Shown here: in pieces, positions 1 to 13,500 of the stretch
Numbering within the stretch: position 1 is the stretch's first letter
How the letters are laid out: every line of letters begins with the position of its first letter
From: Phoebastria nigripes
Lineage: Eukaryota > Chordata > Aves > Procellariiformes > Diomedeidae
Length of the DNA stretch: 64,000 nt
Assembly: GCA_035582835.1 (NCBI GenBank)
Contig: JAYKAV010002788.1
Coordinates: 3,274,794-3,338,793, forward strand
Direction: 5' to 3'
The notes under the pieces: generated by a model
The model's database searches: none
What the model was told of the DNA's origin: nothing
Seen by the model: the letters and a program-made list of their open reading frames with translations, nothing else
Program-made: the position numbers and the translations under genes

Positions 1-57
1 AGAGATCATGTGATCGTGGGATATTTTTCACCCTTTGAATAAATCAAAGTAAGGATT

Positions 58-202
58 ATTAGAGGATTCTGTCAGCATGACATCTACTCCTGATCATATT
101 GTACTCAACAGTGTGTTCTTGAGCCCATTCTAACAATTTTTTGCCTATATGAGTTTTGCACAGAACAAATCCAGAATTTCCATATGCAAACCACATTTTC
201 TT
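58..202 (-). other. Exon-like open segment with strong acceptor
   Basis: On the minus strand a very good acceptor (TTTCTTTTTTTACTTACAG) precedes an open frame of 47 codons that starts KKMWFAYGNSGFVLCKTH, continues through KKLLEWAQEHTVEY and reaches a TAA near 58. Read in the frame following DISC1 exon 2 (phase 0), it would form an alternative terminal exon giving a truncated protein. It does not resemble the known DISC1 exon 3. It could equally be a decayed retroelement piece or chance. Confidence 0.2.
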
Positions 203-2739
203 CTGTAAGTAAAAAAAGAAATACAGTATGAATATTTTGGAACAAGTATACTTATGTTATGGCACAGAAAATTGTATTCATATGCAGCCAATGAAGTTTC
301 ATTAAAATATAATTTAGGCTCANCTACATAACATTGACATTTGCATTTTCAGAAATGTTCACATTGCATATGCTAGATGGGAAAAAAAGCAAAATACCAA
401 AAACACCTATACCACATAGAGAGTATCCTTTCACACNCAAAAAGAAAGTCTTACCATAACAAAGTTTTATTTCAGAAGTTACTGCTTCTCTTTGTTAACA
501 TGAAGGGTCTGGACCAAAGTTCTGAATTTACTAAAAATACNTAAGGCCAGGTGTGCATTCAAAGGCCATGACAAGTTTTTACTGTTAGAAGGATTTGGTT
601 AGAAGGTAGGCAGTCCTCTCCTCATTGCCATGCCAGCCACAACCTAACATGGCTACAGTTACAAGACTGAAAAGTGTTTTCTTATTAAATTTATACATGA
701 CCTGTACCAAACAAGCTATTATCAGCACTGGAAAAGGTAGGCCTTAAAAAAGAAGCAGCATATATTCTTATAGCCCAATGCCTGAAAGTGCTTGGNAAGG
801 CATTTTCCAATGCAAGAAAATCCGTAGTTTAGACATTCTGCATTTACAAAAGATTTTGCTCCTCCCTGAAACTCTTTCATATTTAAATCCCTATCTTNAA
901 ACTCTAAATTGCATAGAGAAAAATAGGTACAGCCAGTGAACAACTTAATAGAAACACTCAGTTATCATGACTACACAATCAACACACAAATTAGGCAAGA
1001 CATTTAAATTAATGGTACCCCTTCTAAATATGGTACGTGAAAGTAGACTAGTCAGAAAAGAACTATAAAAAATAAAGCCAGCAAATAATAAAAAAATGCT
1101 TGATTAATAATAGGCTATAGGACACCCTAGAGGAAAAACAAAGGCAAACAAAAAACAACATTGTATATATTCCCTTTCTCTCCAGGCTTTATTTTATTTT
1201 GTTTTTCACATCCTGAAAGTCCAATCTTTTTTCACTGAGGCTGGTGAGGAATGCGAAACATACTGAAGGGAGGAGCTCTGAATCCCCACCATAAATTATT
1301 TTCTGTATTTTATGCCTTACTTTTGATAAAGTTTTAAGGAAGCCTGCAGTAGGAATGGTTCAAATGACACTTTTTTCATATATATGATGTATAACAACCG
1401 TCTATACCAAAAGTACAGCTTTGCTGCTGTTTGCAGTGTTTATCCCATCACGTGCTCACAGCAGCAGGTCATTTAAAGTCTGCTTGGGTACCACAGCCCA
1501 GGCATGCCCACGGCAAACTGACTGATGCTGTCACAGTAAAGTGCTTTCTATTTGCAGGCTGGTAAGACGTTTGGAGCTCAACTAATCAAAGAGTTGCTTC
1601 AGCGTGGCATGTCCTGTATCTGTATCGTGTGATGACCACTTTTTTTTTTTTTTAAATAAGTACAGAAAAAGCATAATTTTAACAACTTTGGTATTGTCTC
1701 CTTGTCTTGACTACAGTTGCCTTTGTTCCTTTCTGAAAAGTTTGAGACTTGCTCATTATCATTACAAAAGGAAGGTGCTTCAAATTAAACATACACGACT
1801 GGCTAACCAAGGGCAAAGACATCTGAGGGCACAAATCCCCAATTCTCCATTCAATGAATTAATGAATACAGAAATTAAAGATAGCAATGTTTCTTTTGTG
1901 CCTATCAAATAAGCATACTGAAAAGACAGAAAAATAATTTCCTATTTTGATTATGTTATATATTCCCAAATTTGCAGCGAATTAATTTTCCAAACCATCC
2001 CAGACTATGGAAACATTGTCATTCCAAGCATGAAGTCAAAGAAACTGCTCCATGTCAATGTGTGTGAAGTCTGTAAGTAAGAGAACCTAGTTTGAGTCCT
2101 ACATGCATCCTCTATGAAAAGTAAGTATTAGAGAGCATTGTAAGCCCAGGTCAGATGTCATGGAGAGTAAAGTAAGAATAAAAGTTTCTTGACCTTCTGC
2201 GTTACCCAGACAGCAGGATTGTGCAAAGCCTCCCCAGAGCAGGTTGTTTCATCAGGCCTAAAGACAATACAGTGCATCTCGGCAGGTTTGTCTGAGCTGA
2301 GAAGTCACAAGAACCTGGGTTTCTGAAAGGCATCCCAGAAACTCAGGGCACTTGTGAGACGCTAAAAAAAAAAAACAAAAAAAAACCCACCATGCCAAAA
2401 AACCCCACCGCCCACTTAGCGCCTCTTGAACAAATTTGTTAAATCCATCGTGTCCACATTAATCTCTGGATTACTGCTTCCTGCATGCACAATAAAGCCA
2501 ATATTTGGCTCCTTATCGCAGGTAAGCTCAGAATGGTTTCCCTCCAATGCCCACCCCGCCATCCCAAAAACTGTATAACAAAACATAACTGATCCTTCTT
2601 AAGGTTTCCCCCACCCCTCTCCCACAAAGAACACAGTGAATCAGACTGCCTGTATATGTGGTAGGTATATATGTAGGCACACACATGTGCAAAAAGAAAG
2701 ACTCCTGACTCAACAGCCCAGTAGTCCTCCGGGGTCGGG

Positions 2740-2852
2740 GGGGAAAAGGTTCAATTCCCAGTTTGAGTTAGATCAGGGACTTGACCCCCATTTTTCTTTG
2801 TGCGGGGAGAGTACCCATCTACTAGATTACAGGCTACTCTCATACAGGTGCC
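2740..2852 (-). mobile_element. Decayed tRNA-like SINE fragment
   Basis: Read on the minus strand, the segment has an A-box-like stretch (TAGCCTGTAATCTAGTAG) followed about 40 bases later by a B-box-like GGTCAAGTCCC, and then a second GGGAATTGAACC-type motif. This order resembles old tRNA-derived SINEs of amniotes. It is strongly diverged, has no clear tail or target-site duplication, and the family is not assigned. Confidence 0.4.
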
Positions 2853-3309
2853 TCACTCCAAGAAATCTTTGGCTAAACTTACACATTTCCAATCACAAAG
2901 TTTAGTGTTGTTAAATCATGGTGCTTCAAGAAAAGAGTTCTTACCACCCCCAAATTTTGTACTACATATACTCCAAACTGCAGACAAAACAGCCACCTGT
3001 GAAAGAAAATGGTATTTGTTGAATTCAGAAACTGATGTGTGACATATTAGAAATGAGAGGATCACAGTTTCAGTAGAACATAGGAATCAGGTACTGCAAC
3101 AACATCACCTGTTTTTTTAAAGAACCAAAAAGAAAAAGAAACCAGTTCTCTCACTTTTACCATGCAGACTGCTACTGTAAACCTCTATGAACGCATGTCA
3201 CAAAAGCCATTAATATCCCAACTCCTACATCAACTTTGACTTTGGCACTATAAATACAAATGTTTTGGGGGCCAGGAGGAAGAATCAAAGATGAAGTGAG
3301 ATAACTAAC

Positions 3310-4298
3310 CTTTAATGTACTGCGGTTGCCAAGCAGGCAGTCCTGTAGCACTGGTTCATATTTTTTCATCAAAGTATCCCAGTTATGGTCACTAAGAGTA
3401 AAGCTACTTTCATAGCCTGAGGTGACAGAAGAGCCAGCAGATGCTGTATCCGAGGAATCTGTAGAATATGAAAATGTTGCATCTGTATCCGAGAGAGAGA
3501 CAGTCTCACAGTCCTGTAGTTTATCATTCGCTGTGGTCTCATTTTCATACTCCAAATCCTCTCTGGGCCTGGAGAAGCAATGCAAAGCTCCCGAGTGCTC
3601 ACAAGTCTGCGCTGCCTCCTCTGACTTCTGCAGATTTCCTGCGGTGCTGGGATGCAGAATGTACTCAGCTTCCTCAACGGTTGACTTGCCTTCAGCATCG
3701 CTTACTCCAGAGGACGAGTTCAGGGAGAGCTGTATGAAGCTGAAACTTGAACTAAAGCTATCGTGTGCACCAACAGAATGAGAAACAACATCTCTGTTTT
3801 GATATTCACAGTTGTTATTCGCTTCTGTCTGATCCAAAGCATACATGTTTTGGGGCTCACTCACTTTAGCACCGTGGCTCTTCTGCTGCGTACAGCATNC
3901 AGCAGAAACATCTTTGCTTGTTGCTGCGGCAGGGTAAACTGGTTTCACTGTGTTTTCTGACCGTGGACTCTTGCAACATGAAAGATTTTTGCAGCTCCCT
4001 GGCATATTTCCAGTAGTGGCCAACGCTGTTACCCCGTTAGCGGGAACTACAGCACTATTTGCAACTGAACTACAGTGTAAGAATTCAAAGTTATTTTTGT
4101 ATTGTCTGCGTAAAGGGCAGTTCTCAAAGTCTCCACAATGCTGCCTGCCATGTTTGAGCGCTTCTGGGTCGAATGGCTTGCAGGCACCCAGGGACTGAAA
4201 CTCTATCTGTCGCTGAGCTTCTGGCCTCATGTATCCAGGTCTTTTTGCCAGTTTCTTTTTACGAAGAGAGCCTGCAGGCATTAACTGCTCCTGACCAT
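3310..4298 (-). CDS. DISC1: DISC1 coding exon 2 (disrupted in schizophrenia 1 scaffold protein)
   Basis: DISC1 is a centrosomal, mitochondrial and synaptic scaffold protein. This 989-base exon encodes most of its disordered N-terminal head. Three islands match known DISC1 in order: a basic patch followed by RPGYMR (LRKKKLAKRPGYMR), a Ser/Phe-rich block (SFSSSFSFIQLSL), and WDTLMKKYEPVLQDCLLGNR at the exon's end, just before the coiled-coil half of the protein. The sequence between the islands is Ser-rich and poorly conserved, as usual for this exon. The acceptor is a long C/T tract ending CAG (exon begins at 4298). The donor is AAAG|GTTAGT (exon ends at 3310). The exon starts in phase 1 (two bases completing an Asp codon) and ends in phase 0. 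The open frame continues into both introns (up to 4374 and down to 3172), but those parts are not coding. One ambiguous base lies at 3899. Human exon 2 is of similar size. Confidence 0.95.
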
Positions 4299-7200
4299 CT
4301 GAGGGAGGAGGGGGGGAGGGGGAAAAGTCATTAAAGTGTTTCTGCAGTTTTCTAGGCTTAACATATTGTAGCATCCGAAAATAATTGTTTCACAAATGTC
4401 AAACAGCGCATCGGTTTCCATTTCGACAAAACAAAGACACTGACCATACTGCAGATAGAGGAGAAAAGTTGTTACCAGAGAACACTGTGTGTATTCATCC
4501 ACTTTCTAAAGAGTTTGCACCTGCTTTTAAGTGAACTCACTAACATAATCACATCCATCACAAACTTGAGTAAGATGAACCACATCATCTTCCCTATTCA
4601 TAGCAATGCTCTGTACTTCTTCATTTTCAATTCACTTGGCATACTAAAGCACAGACCTTGTTTAAGTCTCTCTGATCCAGAGTGATTTTCAGACTTACAA
4701 GCACATCTAGGATCGGACTGAATCTGCATCAGAAAGATGAGAACCATACTCGCAAAGAAATTTTGTGCATAATCTGTTGTTGCTCATGTCCAGTTTCTTC
4801 TGTTCATATCCATGTTTTATTAATACAAGCAAGTGTTTCAGTTTCTGCTTCCAAAACAGATGCGACCCTGTAACACTCCATGGCTGCATATCTGTCAGCC
4901 TAATGAGATATTTTACAAGTTTTCATTTAGATTTACTGTACTACTTATTGTCCAAAGTGTGAAGTTAAAGGAAAAGTTTTGCATGCAGGACCATCAGTCC
5001 TAGAAAACTAATGGCACCACATACTTGCTAGCATTACTGTAGTATTAATATATTTAAGAAAGGTCCTCTGCTGAATAGCTCAATTTCCCCACATTTATCT
5101 TTTCATCTATGTAAGTAAGGTATATTTGCTGCTTGCAGAGCAGAATAGAAAGAACCAAGATAAAAAACCCAAAGAACATTAAAAGTGGGAAATCAGAATG
5201 TGGTATCTTGTCTTTGTTTTCTGTACGTTTCTACACAAAGAAAATTTATGGGTAAAAGATTACATGGTGACTACTTTCAGTTTCCTATGGATTTACTGCT
5301 AGTCAAAAGGTATCCCATTCTTCCGTCCTGCACACAATCAATGGGAATACAAGCTCTGCACCATCGTCTATTTTGTAACACAAAAACATATTAACTGGGC
5401 CTATTTGCCAGAATCACCCTTCCAAGGGATCTAGTGACTAGCTGAATTATGCCCTCAATTAGCTGCCCTCTACTCACTAAACAGAATCAATTGCCAGAAT
5501 CTCAGGTGTTAGAAATGTTCTCATCACCCACACAGAGCTCTTTCAAAAACACAAGTTTCAGAAAAAAATTTTCTTTACATGCAATATATTTAATATTCAT
5601 CTCTAATCGCAGCCCTTTATCAACTTTTACACTGAGAGATGCGCACATAATCTAAACACCTCAGCAACTCCTAACACAGGTCTCATACACACCTCACTAC
5701 AATGTCATCCTATACAAAAATTTAAGCATTAGACCTGAAACTTCCCAGGAGACTTTTCCCAACATTCACTACACTCTCTCCAAATAACCTCCAACAAAAG
5801 CAATTTATACATTTTCCACGTACTAGAATAGTGGCACATCTCACCATGGGACTGCAGTTAAGCTTCTGTATTCTGCTTCCTATCACCATAAATTAGAATA
5901 CCCCAGCTGTCTCTTACGTTCTCTTTTGTCAAAGGAAAAAGCATCACAGAAACCAGAAATAAAAAAGGTCATGGAGTCCATCAGCCTGTCTACTATAAAA
6001 AGACAGTGAAATGCTGTACTGAGAGTAATTTAATAGAAGTCTTAACAAATAGGAACCGCTCTTGGAGTAAGGGAACAAAAATTGAACAAAATGTTCTTTA
6101 GAATTTAATTCTTTTAGTTTATATACAAAATAACAGCCTAAATTTGCCTTCAGCAGAAGAAATCAGTCATGCAGAAAAAAGTCATTCTAAGACTGGATAT
6201 ACTTTATCGCCATTTACAAAGGCTAGTCACAGGTCTCGTCTGTAAAAATGGAAAAGGATCTTTGGTTTAATTAAAATCGGTTTAAAATTGATCTCACTAA
6301 ATCACTATGAATTTCTAAAGCAGACAGATAATTACAGCTCTTTAAACACCAAATTTAAACTAAGCTAATGTAAGTAAGGATTAAATTGGCCAAAGTGTTA
6401 GATATTTGCACCAAGTGAACTGGATGCAATTCTAAAAATTATTGGGGCCAAAGTGGTACAATTCCAGGATCTGGAACTAGTCCACACAAAACCCACACAT
6501 CTCTGCGCTCCCCCCCGCATTTGCAGGTAACCCTCTAGACAGGTTTACCATTCAGCTCCTCTATGGACCCCAGGTCTGCCTCCTGGCGAGTCCAGCAGCA
6601 CAAGTCCCTCACCTGGCTACCAGAGCAGCACCACTGCCTGAATTATACTGAAGATTATAGTCCAAGCCACAGGCCATTCAGAGGATGCTACGAGGAGGCT
6701 GCAGGTCCTTAGCCTCAATGTAGCTGCACCTGAGGGCAAGGCAGAGGAGGAGTGGACGGACACAGGGCTGGGACCAGCACCTCAACACAAACACCCACAC
6801 CTTCCCCAAAGGATAAGGGAGGAAGGAGGCGGCCGCAGCCTGACCCCCAGCTCCAGCTAGAGAGCAGTCGCAGCGCCCTCAGCCATCATGAAATCCAGCC
6901 AGGATGTCACTATGGCTTTGGGTATACTGTTTGTATGCTGTTTACCCTTCTGCCATGTCCCTTTTCTGGAGATTAGGATAACTTCAGTTGTTTATCGTCA
7001 CATATCTGAAATTTAGTTACAAAGACTTTGTTTTTCTGCATAGCCTTCCAACCATAGCTTGCTTTGTCTGCACATCAGATACACAAACTACACTGAACCA
7101 ATTCAGCTAGCTTGTTGAAAAAAGACAGGCCCCAAATATTTCTTATAATTCCCTCAGTTTCAAGCACGTCAAATAACCGATGGCAATTAACCACAAGACT

Positions 7201-7543
7201 ATCAAAATCGTACCTTGGAACACTGTGAAACAACTGAAGGTAATTAAAAAACCCCTACATTATAGTGTGTCATGCATTGTCTGAGACATGCACTTAGAAA
7301 AAGAGAAAAGTCACAAATAGAAGAAGGGCCTTTCAATTGTAATATTACAAATCAACTTCAAAAAAAAAAAAGTTACAATCCTAGAAGATGATGCAATGTA
7401 TATTCTAATGTCAGATTATGCGCAAATTGCTTCAAATCCAAATTACGAGAGCCCAGAAATAACTTCATTGTAAACGCTCTTTCACCATAACAATCTTTCC
7501 TGATGATCAACACTTCATAAAAACTAACAGCTCAGAGCACTGN

Positions 7544-7557
7544 GGGGGGGGGGGGGG
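7544..7557 (+). repeat. Poly-G run (G14)
   Basis: An uninterrupted run of 14 G follows an ambiguous base at 7543. It is a simple homopolymer and could be miscounted in the assembly. Confidence 0.9.
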
Positions 7558-10500
7558 AGTCTGTTGCTCTAAAGCAAGGCATGACCAGCAACGCTGTTCA
7601 TGTCTTAGTTGCACCAGTAAGATGAAAGAGAGAGAGGTGAAGCCAAAGAGCGTTTCCCACGGATGGAAAGAGCACATTCTCTTGGACCTAGCCTGATGCT
7701 AAAGGACAGCAGAACAGTAATCAAATTTATTTTAGACAGTCAGTCTTTGTTTTCAGCCACAAAAGTGGCAGTTCAGTTTTTTGATCAAATGCTCTAGTAG
7801 CATCTGTGGACGGACAGGTGGAACTACCTTACGTTTTTGTAAAGTCCACTAGGATTTTATAGATCAGTACAGAAACTCTGAAGCTATTACCTCCCCACCC
7901 CTGCTTTAAACACATAATGCAGAATGCTTGCAAGCTCATTAAGTTCGCCCTGAAAGTAACCGAGAGATTATACATGCAGTTTTAAAGAGAGCTCAACTAT
8001 CTGAATACATCTATCTATTTTACACACAGTTGATTTTTATTAGAATAACAAATTCATCTTCAGAACATTTGTGGTTGGTAACTGTGGTGTGGAGGAAAAG
8101 ATACTTGGTCATAGTCAAAGCCAACTATCAACACACTGCTCCAAGCAATTTCTGTAGTGCTGCTTCTGTTAAGGAAGCTTTAAACACCTGCATTAAACTG
8201 TACACAAAGTAAGCGAGATGAAAATATTTATTATTTACAAACATAAACGTTTGTAAAACTTAACCTATCAGAAACAAAAATGAACCATTCTCAGGGATTA
8301 ATCAATCTGACACGAGAATAACCATTACTGTTCAGTTCCTACGTCATAAAAATATGTAAAATGTTGCAGGTTCCTAATTAGTTATATTTTGACTCGTTTG
8401 CTGAATTTCAAAGATACCACAAAATATTCAAAATAAGATGGCACTGATCTCAACACAGCCTATGTTAAAACAAACCAGCACCATCTCTTTAAACAAGTAA
8501 GCTTTCAAAGAAAGTTACTTTTGAATAAAGATTTTTATAACTCCTAAAATGCAAAGGTCTCATTCAGCTTTTTCATCTTACTTATTGAATGTTAACTATA
8601 CTTTGATTTATCTAGCATTTTATAAAGTGTATCTATAGAAGACAAGCAATGGCTGAGCTACATTATATTTGATACCATTTACAAATTATTTCCTCACCAA
8701 GGGTTCCTGTGATTTCTAAGGTCGCAGGCTGGGTTCAGTTATTCAACTGTTAAATTTCCAAGACGTCATGTACAAAGTATTCTCTGAAGTCATTAAATGC
8801 ATGTTAGTTTCCATTCTTCATTAAAAAAAACACTTCAAAGAATTGTGCATTTTAGAACTGGGAGTAGTCTTCCTTAGCCAGTGTTTAAATAATTGTATTT
8901 TTATTGACACTCCCATAACACACATGTCATTGAGCTGTTACATTTGAGCCACTTACCTCCTTAATGCAACAACTCATTTTAAGCCATTTGATGAAATTGC
9001 AGCACCTCTCTCTAGAGTAAGAATCACATTAGCTGATACCAGTTTCAATACGCCCATCAACTTTTTTTCCCAATGCAATAAAATATGCAATCTGCTAACT
9101 ATTTGGTGTGAGGGATTGGTTGAGGGATAAAGTTCATTGTACTATCATTGCCTAAAAACAAGCCATGAAAAAAAAAAAAAAAAAAAAAAAGAGTGGTTTA
9201 AACCTGGTTTTGCCTTAATGCTAAGAAAGGAAAAAATATTTATTAAAAAGTAAGCTGGTAAATATCAAACATTTCCCATGTCAGTAACAATCACCTATTT
9301 AGTCAGGGGGCATAAGAGAAGCACCCTTTTTCTTAATTACGTATTGTAATTGTGTTCGATACTACTAACACAAAAACTTGGTCTAAAACGCATCTGCATC
9401 CATCAGTATTCAGCAGTGCATTCACTATGCACAAAAGTGGGCTTTTTTCTCAAGCAAGTGCCTTGCTGAATCAGGGCCTATGTGCCTTGATGNGAGAAAA
9501 AGAACAGAAATATGCCTTTATTATATTTTTAAATTTAAAAAGATCAGAAGCATCCAGCTTGTGAAAGCATGCAGTTTCACTGTGAAGGCCGATCTGGTAA
9601 CTAATCAACACCCTCTGGCTGGCAACCTGAGACCCAAGGCATGGCTGTTATAGAAAACTGCATTCCTCCAAGCTGAATGAAAATTACACCACCCAACTTC
9701 TCCACTGTGGCATCAGGAGGAAACTAATTTTGTTGGCCAGAAAAGCAAGTGGCCAGATTCACTCTAGAACAGCCAGGTGATCCCGTGCTGTCTCAATAAA
9801 GCAGGACCACTTAGATAGCATGATACTGTCAAAAAATGACATTTCTACTCTTTTCATTTTTGTTTTCATGCAGTCAGCTACTGTTACAGAAGCCCCAAGT
9901 GAAAAAAAGCCAGGGAAGCCCAAGGCCTTTGCGATAAACTTCAGCGTGATCCTGTTACAGACACTCCTCACACATTTCGTTCTCCGGCTGTTACTACATC
10001 TCACATTCGGAATTCATCTCTGGTTGATGAGCCTCAACCCAAATCAGTCTCCAAACCTCCTTATACAGCTCACTCGTATATTTCACCCAACCCACTGCTA
10101 TTAGCCTAGGCTAGCTGGAACCGCCAAACTCACATAATCAACCACCCAACATAACAGTTACCTCTTCAGGCTCCCCAGTCATCACTCACCCTACATCCAG
10201 CTCTGCGATCCATCCCATGGACCACCTGATGGACAACGAAACACCCTGGGGGAGAACACAAGCAGGTCTGGGAAAACAAGCCAGTACCAGCACTGGGTGC
10301 CTTCAGCACAGTCAATAACAGAAGACACTTAACTTCCCCACAAATATCCAGCCCAATTTGTTTTAAACCTATAATTCTTTTTAACTTATAGTTAAATAAT
10401 TGAGAATAATTTATCCACTTTCCTAAGAGGCAGGAGGAGACACAAGTTGCAAGCCTACAGAGAACACTCACAATAGAGAACCAATGCTTATTTCAGGCAT

Positions 10501-13500
10501 TTTGGGTTTGGGTTTTTTTTAAGGTTTGTTGTTTTTCTTCCTGGGGAAGAAACCTTTTGTTCCCAGTTTCAGCGTGAAAGTCTGTAGAGGCAGTCCATAC
10601 AAACGTCTGAAGTGGAGAGAACACACTGGTTCTTTCAGTCAAGATCTGAAAACAGCTTTAAATATTACACAGAAATAGGGGAGCGAGGATTTTGCATAGA
10701 AACTGTGAAGTTTGGTTAGGTCCTAAATTAATCTGCAAACAACACTTAATGGGTTTGCAGTCATATCCCATAAAAGTATTTCACTAGACATGCGTGTAAT
10801 TATGAAATTAGTACACAGCAGTCCTCTTCAAGAATGGTCTATTTAACACACCACACTTCTCTTTCATCACTCTGTCTCCGGAGCGACAGCGTGGATTCCC
10901 ACTACTTCTGCTCAGTCAGATCATCTACAGCAAGACACTAATATAAAACTCATCAGGGGAGAGGGGAAGAAGGAAAAAAAAATTAAAAAAAAAAAAAAAA
11001 AAAGTGAAGTGTGAGAGCACATTGACAGCAGTCAATTTCTAATTCAAGCACAGTTTGAGTGCTCCAGCTTGGAGATTTGAATTTTTAATTTCACCAAGAG
11101 AGTGGGTTCCAAATTAAGCATCTGATGCACAGTCAGTCTGAAACCAGAATTGAGTTTACTGAAATAGAAAGTAATTTTCTCTTAACAGCTCAGTAGTGAT
11201 CACATATAATGAAAATAAAACAACGTGGCAGTTCCTATATTGCCAAGGGTGAGGAGTCAGAATGCTTTTAGCTTTACAATTTAATATCAAAGTCCCAGGA
11301 CAAATGCTCCTCCCTTGCCTGCTGAAGGAAGTTTACCTTACAGCCCCAGTCAGGCTGTCAGGACACAATGTCAATGCTGTCCAGACAACAATGGAGATGG
11401 AATGGAGCTCCAGACATCAGGAAAACTGAGCAATAACTTCCCGCAGAAAGCACAGCNCCTCAGGATGCAGCTTAAATACAAAATATTGCAAAAGCCAGGC
11501 AAGTACACAAACTGCAGTTACAGCAATGCATGGGACACAGAGCCCACCTGTAGCGAAGAGGCAGGCAAATGAGCAGCACTGGTCCCTCACCCCGCTCCCC
11601 TGAAAAGAAAATCTCAGGGCTTTGCATGAACCCCTGCAACTCTATATGCTCCCACAAAATTTCTGTACTCTGGTATTCTCTGCTCTTTGCAGCAGCGATT
11701 GTGCGGACTGTGCTTTTGCTGGCTTACAATAAATCGCCACTTTGAGTGGCAAGATGAAGATTCTCAGCTGAACCCACGAGGCACAGGCTGCAGCACTGCC
11801 CTCCTATCCTCAACAGCTACACAGACAACTTCAGTTAATGCAAGTCCTTGCTAAAGGCCAGCAGATTACTCAGCATCATCAGTCTGCAGATGTTATAGCC
11901 TGCGAGGGGTCAACCTTTGTGCTCCAGCAAGCCAAGAACAGTTCCCTTAGAGACCTACACTGGTAAGCAGGAAAGATGCGCGTGATACCCCTTTTGAGAT
12001 CTTCGGTGAGAATATGGCTCGACCTTTACAACTCCTACCCAAGGCTGTAGACAGACAAAACAGAAGCTGGAAGTTTGTTTTATTGGGCCTGAGAACACAA
12101 AAGTGAAGACATCAGCTACATCCTTATCCTCTAGCATGGAGGAGAACAGTAGATAGTTCAGGTGAAATTCTGAGATTATCTTATGAACAAGCTATGGGAG
12201 AAGTACTATAGCAGACATAGCTGAAACTGCAGCAGAATACTAACCGCGGGCACGAACTCCTCTCTTCTAGCAGAAATCACAGCTCCTTCTAAATAAGGTG
12301 GGACAGAAGTCACTCTGCCTACAGCAAGTTAGATATCTAAAAAAACAAACCACAACAACAACAAAAAAATTAACATTCCAGGAAAGAATATAGTTTCTCT
12401 CTAGAAGGTAACTGCATTGAATTACAGAATTTAGCAGATGTGCCAGCACAGGGCGATGATGGCAATCGATAGAGGATGAGAAGACCTCAAGAAAGGGCAG
12501 GAGAGCACTCAAAGAAGGCACCCACCAGTGCTAGACAGCTAGCAGTCCATACCTCCCCAAATAAGAGCCCTGGCATTAGAGGCCAAACTTGGTATTCCTA
12601 CCCACGTCACCGTGTATTGCAGGAACACTGCCTCCGTAACCAGACTACAGGAGGGACAACAGACACAAGATCTGAGCAACTGCCTACTCAGCTCCAGGCA
12701 GGAGCTGAGAGTTACCCCATGCGCCTTGCACCATGACTGGAGACTTAACAGGACCGAAGCCCTGTCTTCATGCAGATTCGAAAGCCATGCCCACTAGAGG
12801 CAGACAAGGATCAGGGGATACAGTCAAGCAGCAGCCAGCTAGACCCCATGCTGAGGAAGGACATCATCAACACTGACAGATTTACTTTGATTGTCAGTCA
12901 CTCATTTTTGTCTCCATCCCAACTCTGCTGATACCAATGCTACACATGCTTTCCAGTGCTCCCATCAAATCCTGCCTTCTTTTCCACCAGCTTCTCTTCT
13001 TGGTCCCCAATTAGTTCTCACAAACCAATTGCTCATTTCTCTTCAAGTAAGTGAAAAAGACAGCTGAACCAGAAATCTTTCCAATTGCTGCTCTGGACCT
13101 TTGACCGAACTCTGCATGGGTCACACTTAATGCTACACAGTCTAGGGTGATAAGCATCCACAAAGCTCCCAAACAATGTTCAAAGCCACACAGAGATACT
13201 CTCTTCCCCAATATCGCTCCTCAATACCACCTCTTTGGTCCTTTTTGGTTTATCCTTTTTGTCACGACCCCAACAAGCACAAACCTCCCCCAGCTCCCAA
13301 CAGCGTTCCCCTCACAATGGCAAACAAGCACATCTCAACTTACCTCCAAAAATCCTCCTCACATGACCTTCCAGGCCCTCCAGCTCCCCAGTCCCCTCAG
13401 ACCACCCCATCCTTTCCCAGGTGGAACACCTTCCTGCTTCACACTCCCCATCAGCAGGGCTAAGAAGTTTCTAGGCTTCTCCAGGTGCATTTAAAAGGAG

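Larger units (their letters stand above)
1..3309 (-). other. DISC1: DISC1 intron 2 (part)
   Basis: This is AT-rich intronic sequence downstream of DISC1 exon 2. The intron opens with a good donor (GTTAGT, read on the minus strand from 3309). I looked by eye for the next DISC1 exon, which encodes the start of the coiled-coil region, and did not find it, so it lies beyond the window. The stretch holds a decayed tRNA-like SINE near 2.7-2.85 kb and one exon-like open segment at 58-202, both listed separately. I see nothing else recognisable. Confidence 0.8.

Noticed and set aside
3369..3781. Open frames on both strands inside DISC1 exon 2
   Set aside because: They are shadows of the real exon in other frames.
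4299..4374. Upstream Met-containing extension of the DISC1 exon 2 frame (Pro/Ser run)
   Set aside because: It is the polypyrimidine tract of the intron read as codons. The acceptor at 4299-4300 and the phase match to exon 1 place the exon start at 4298.
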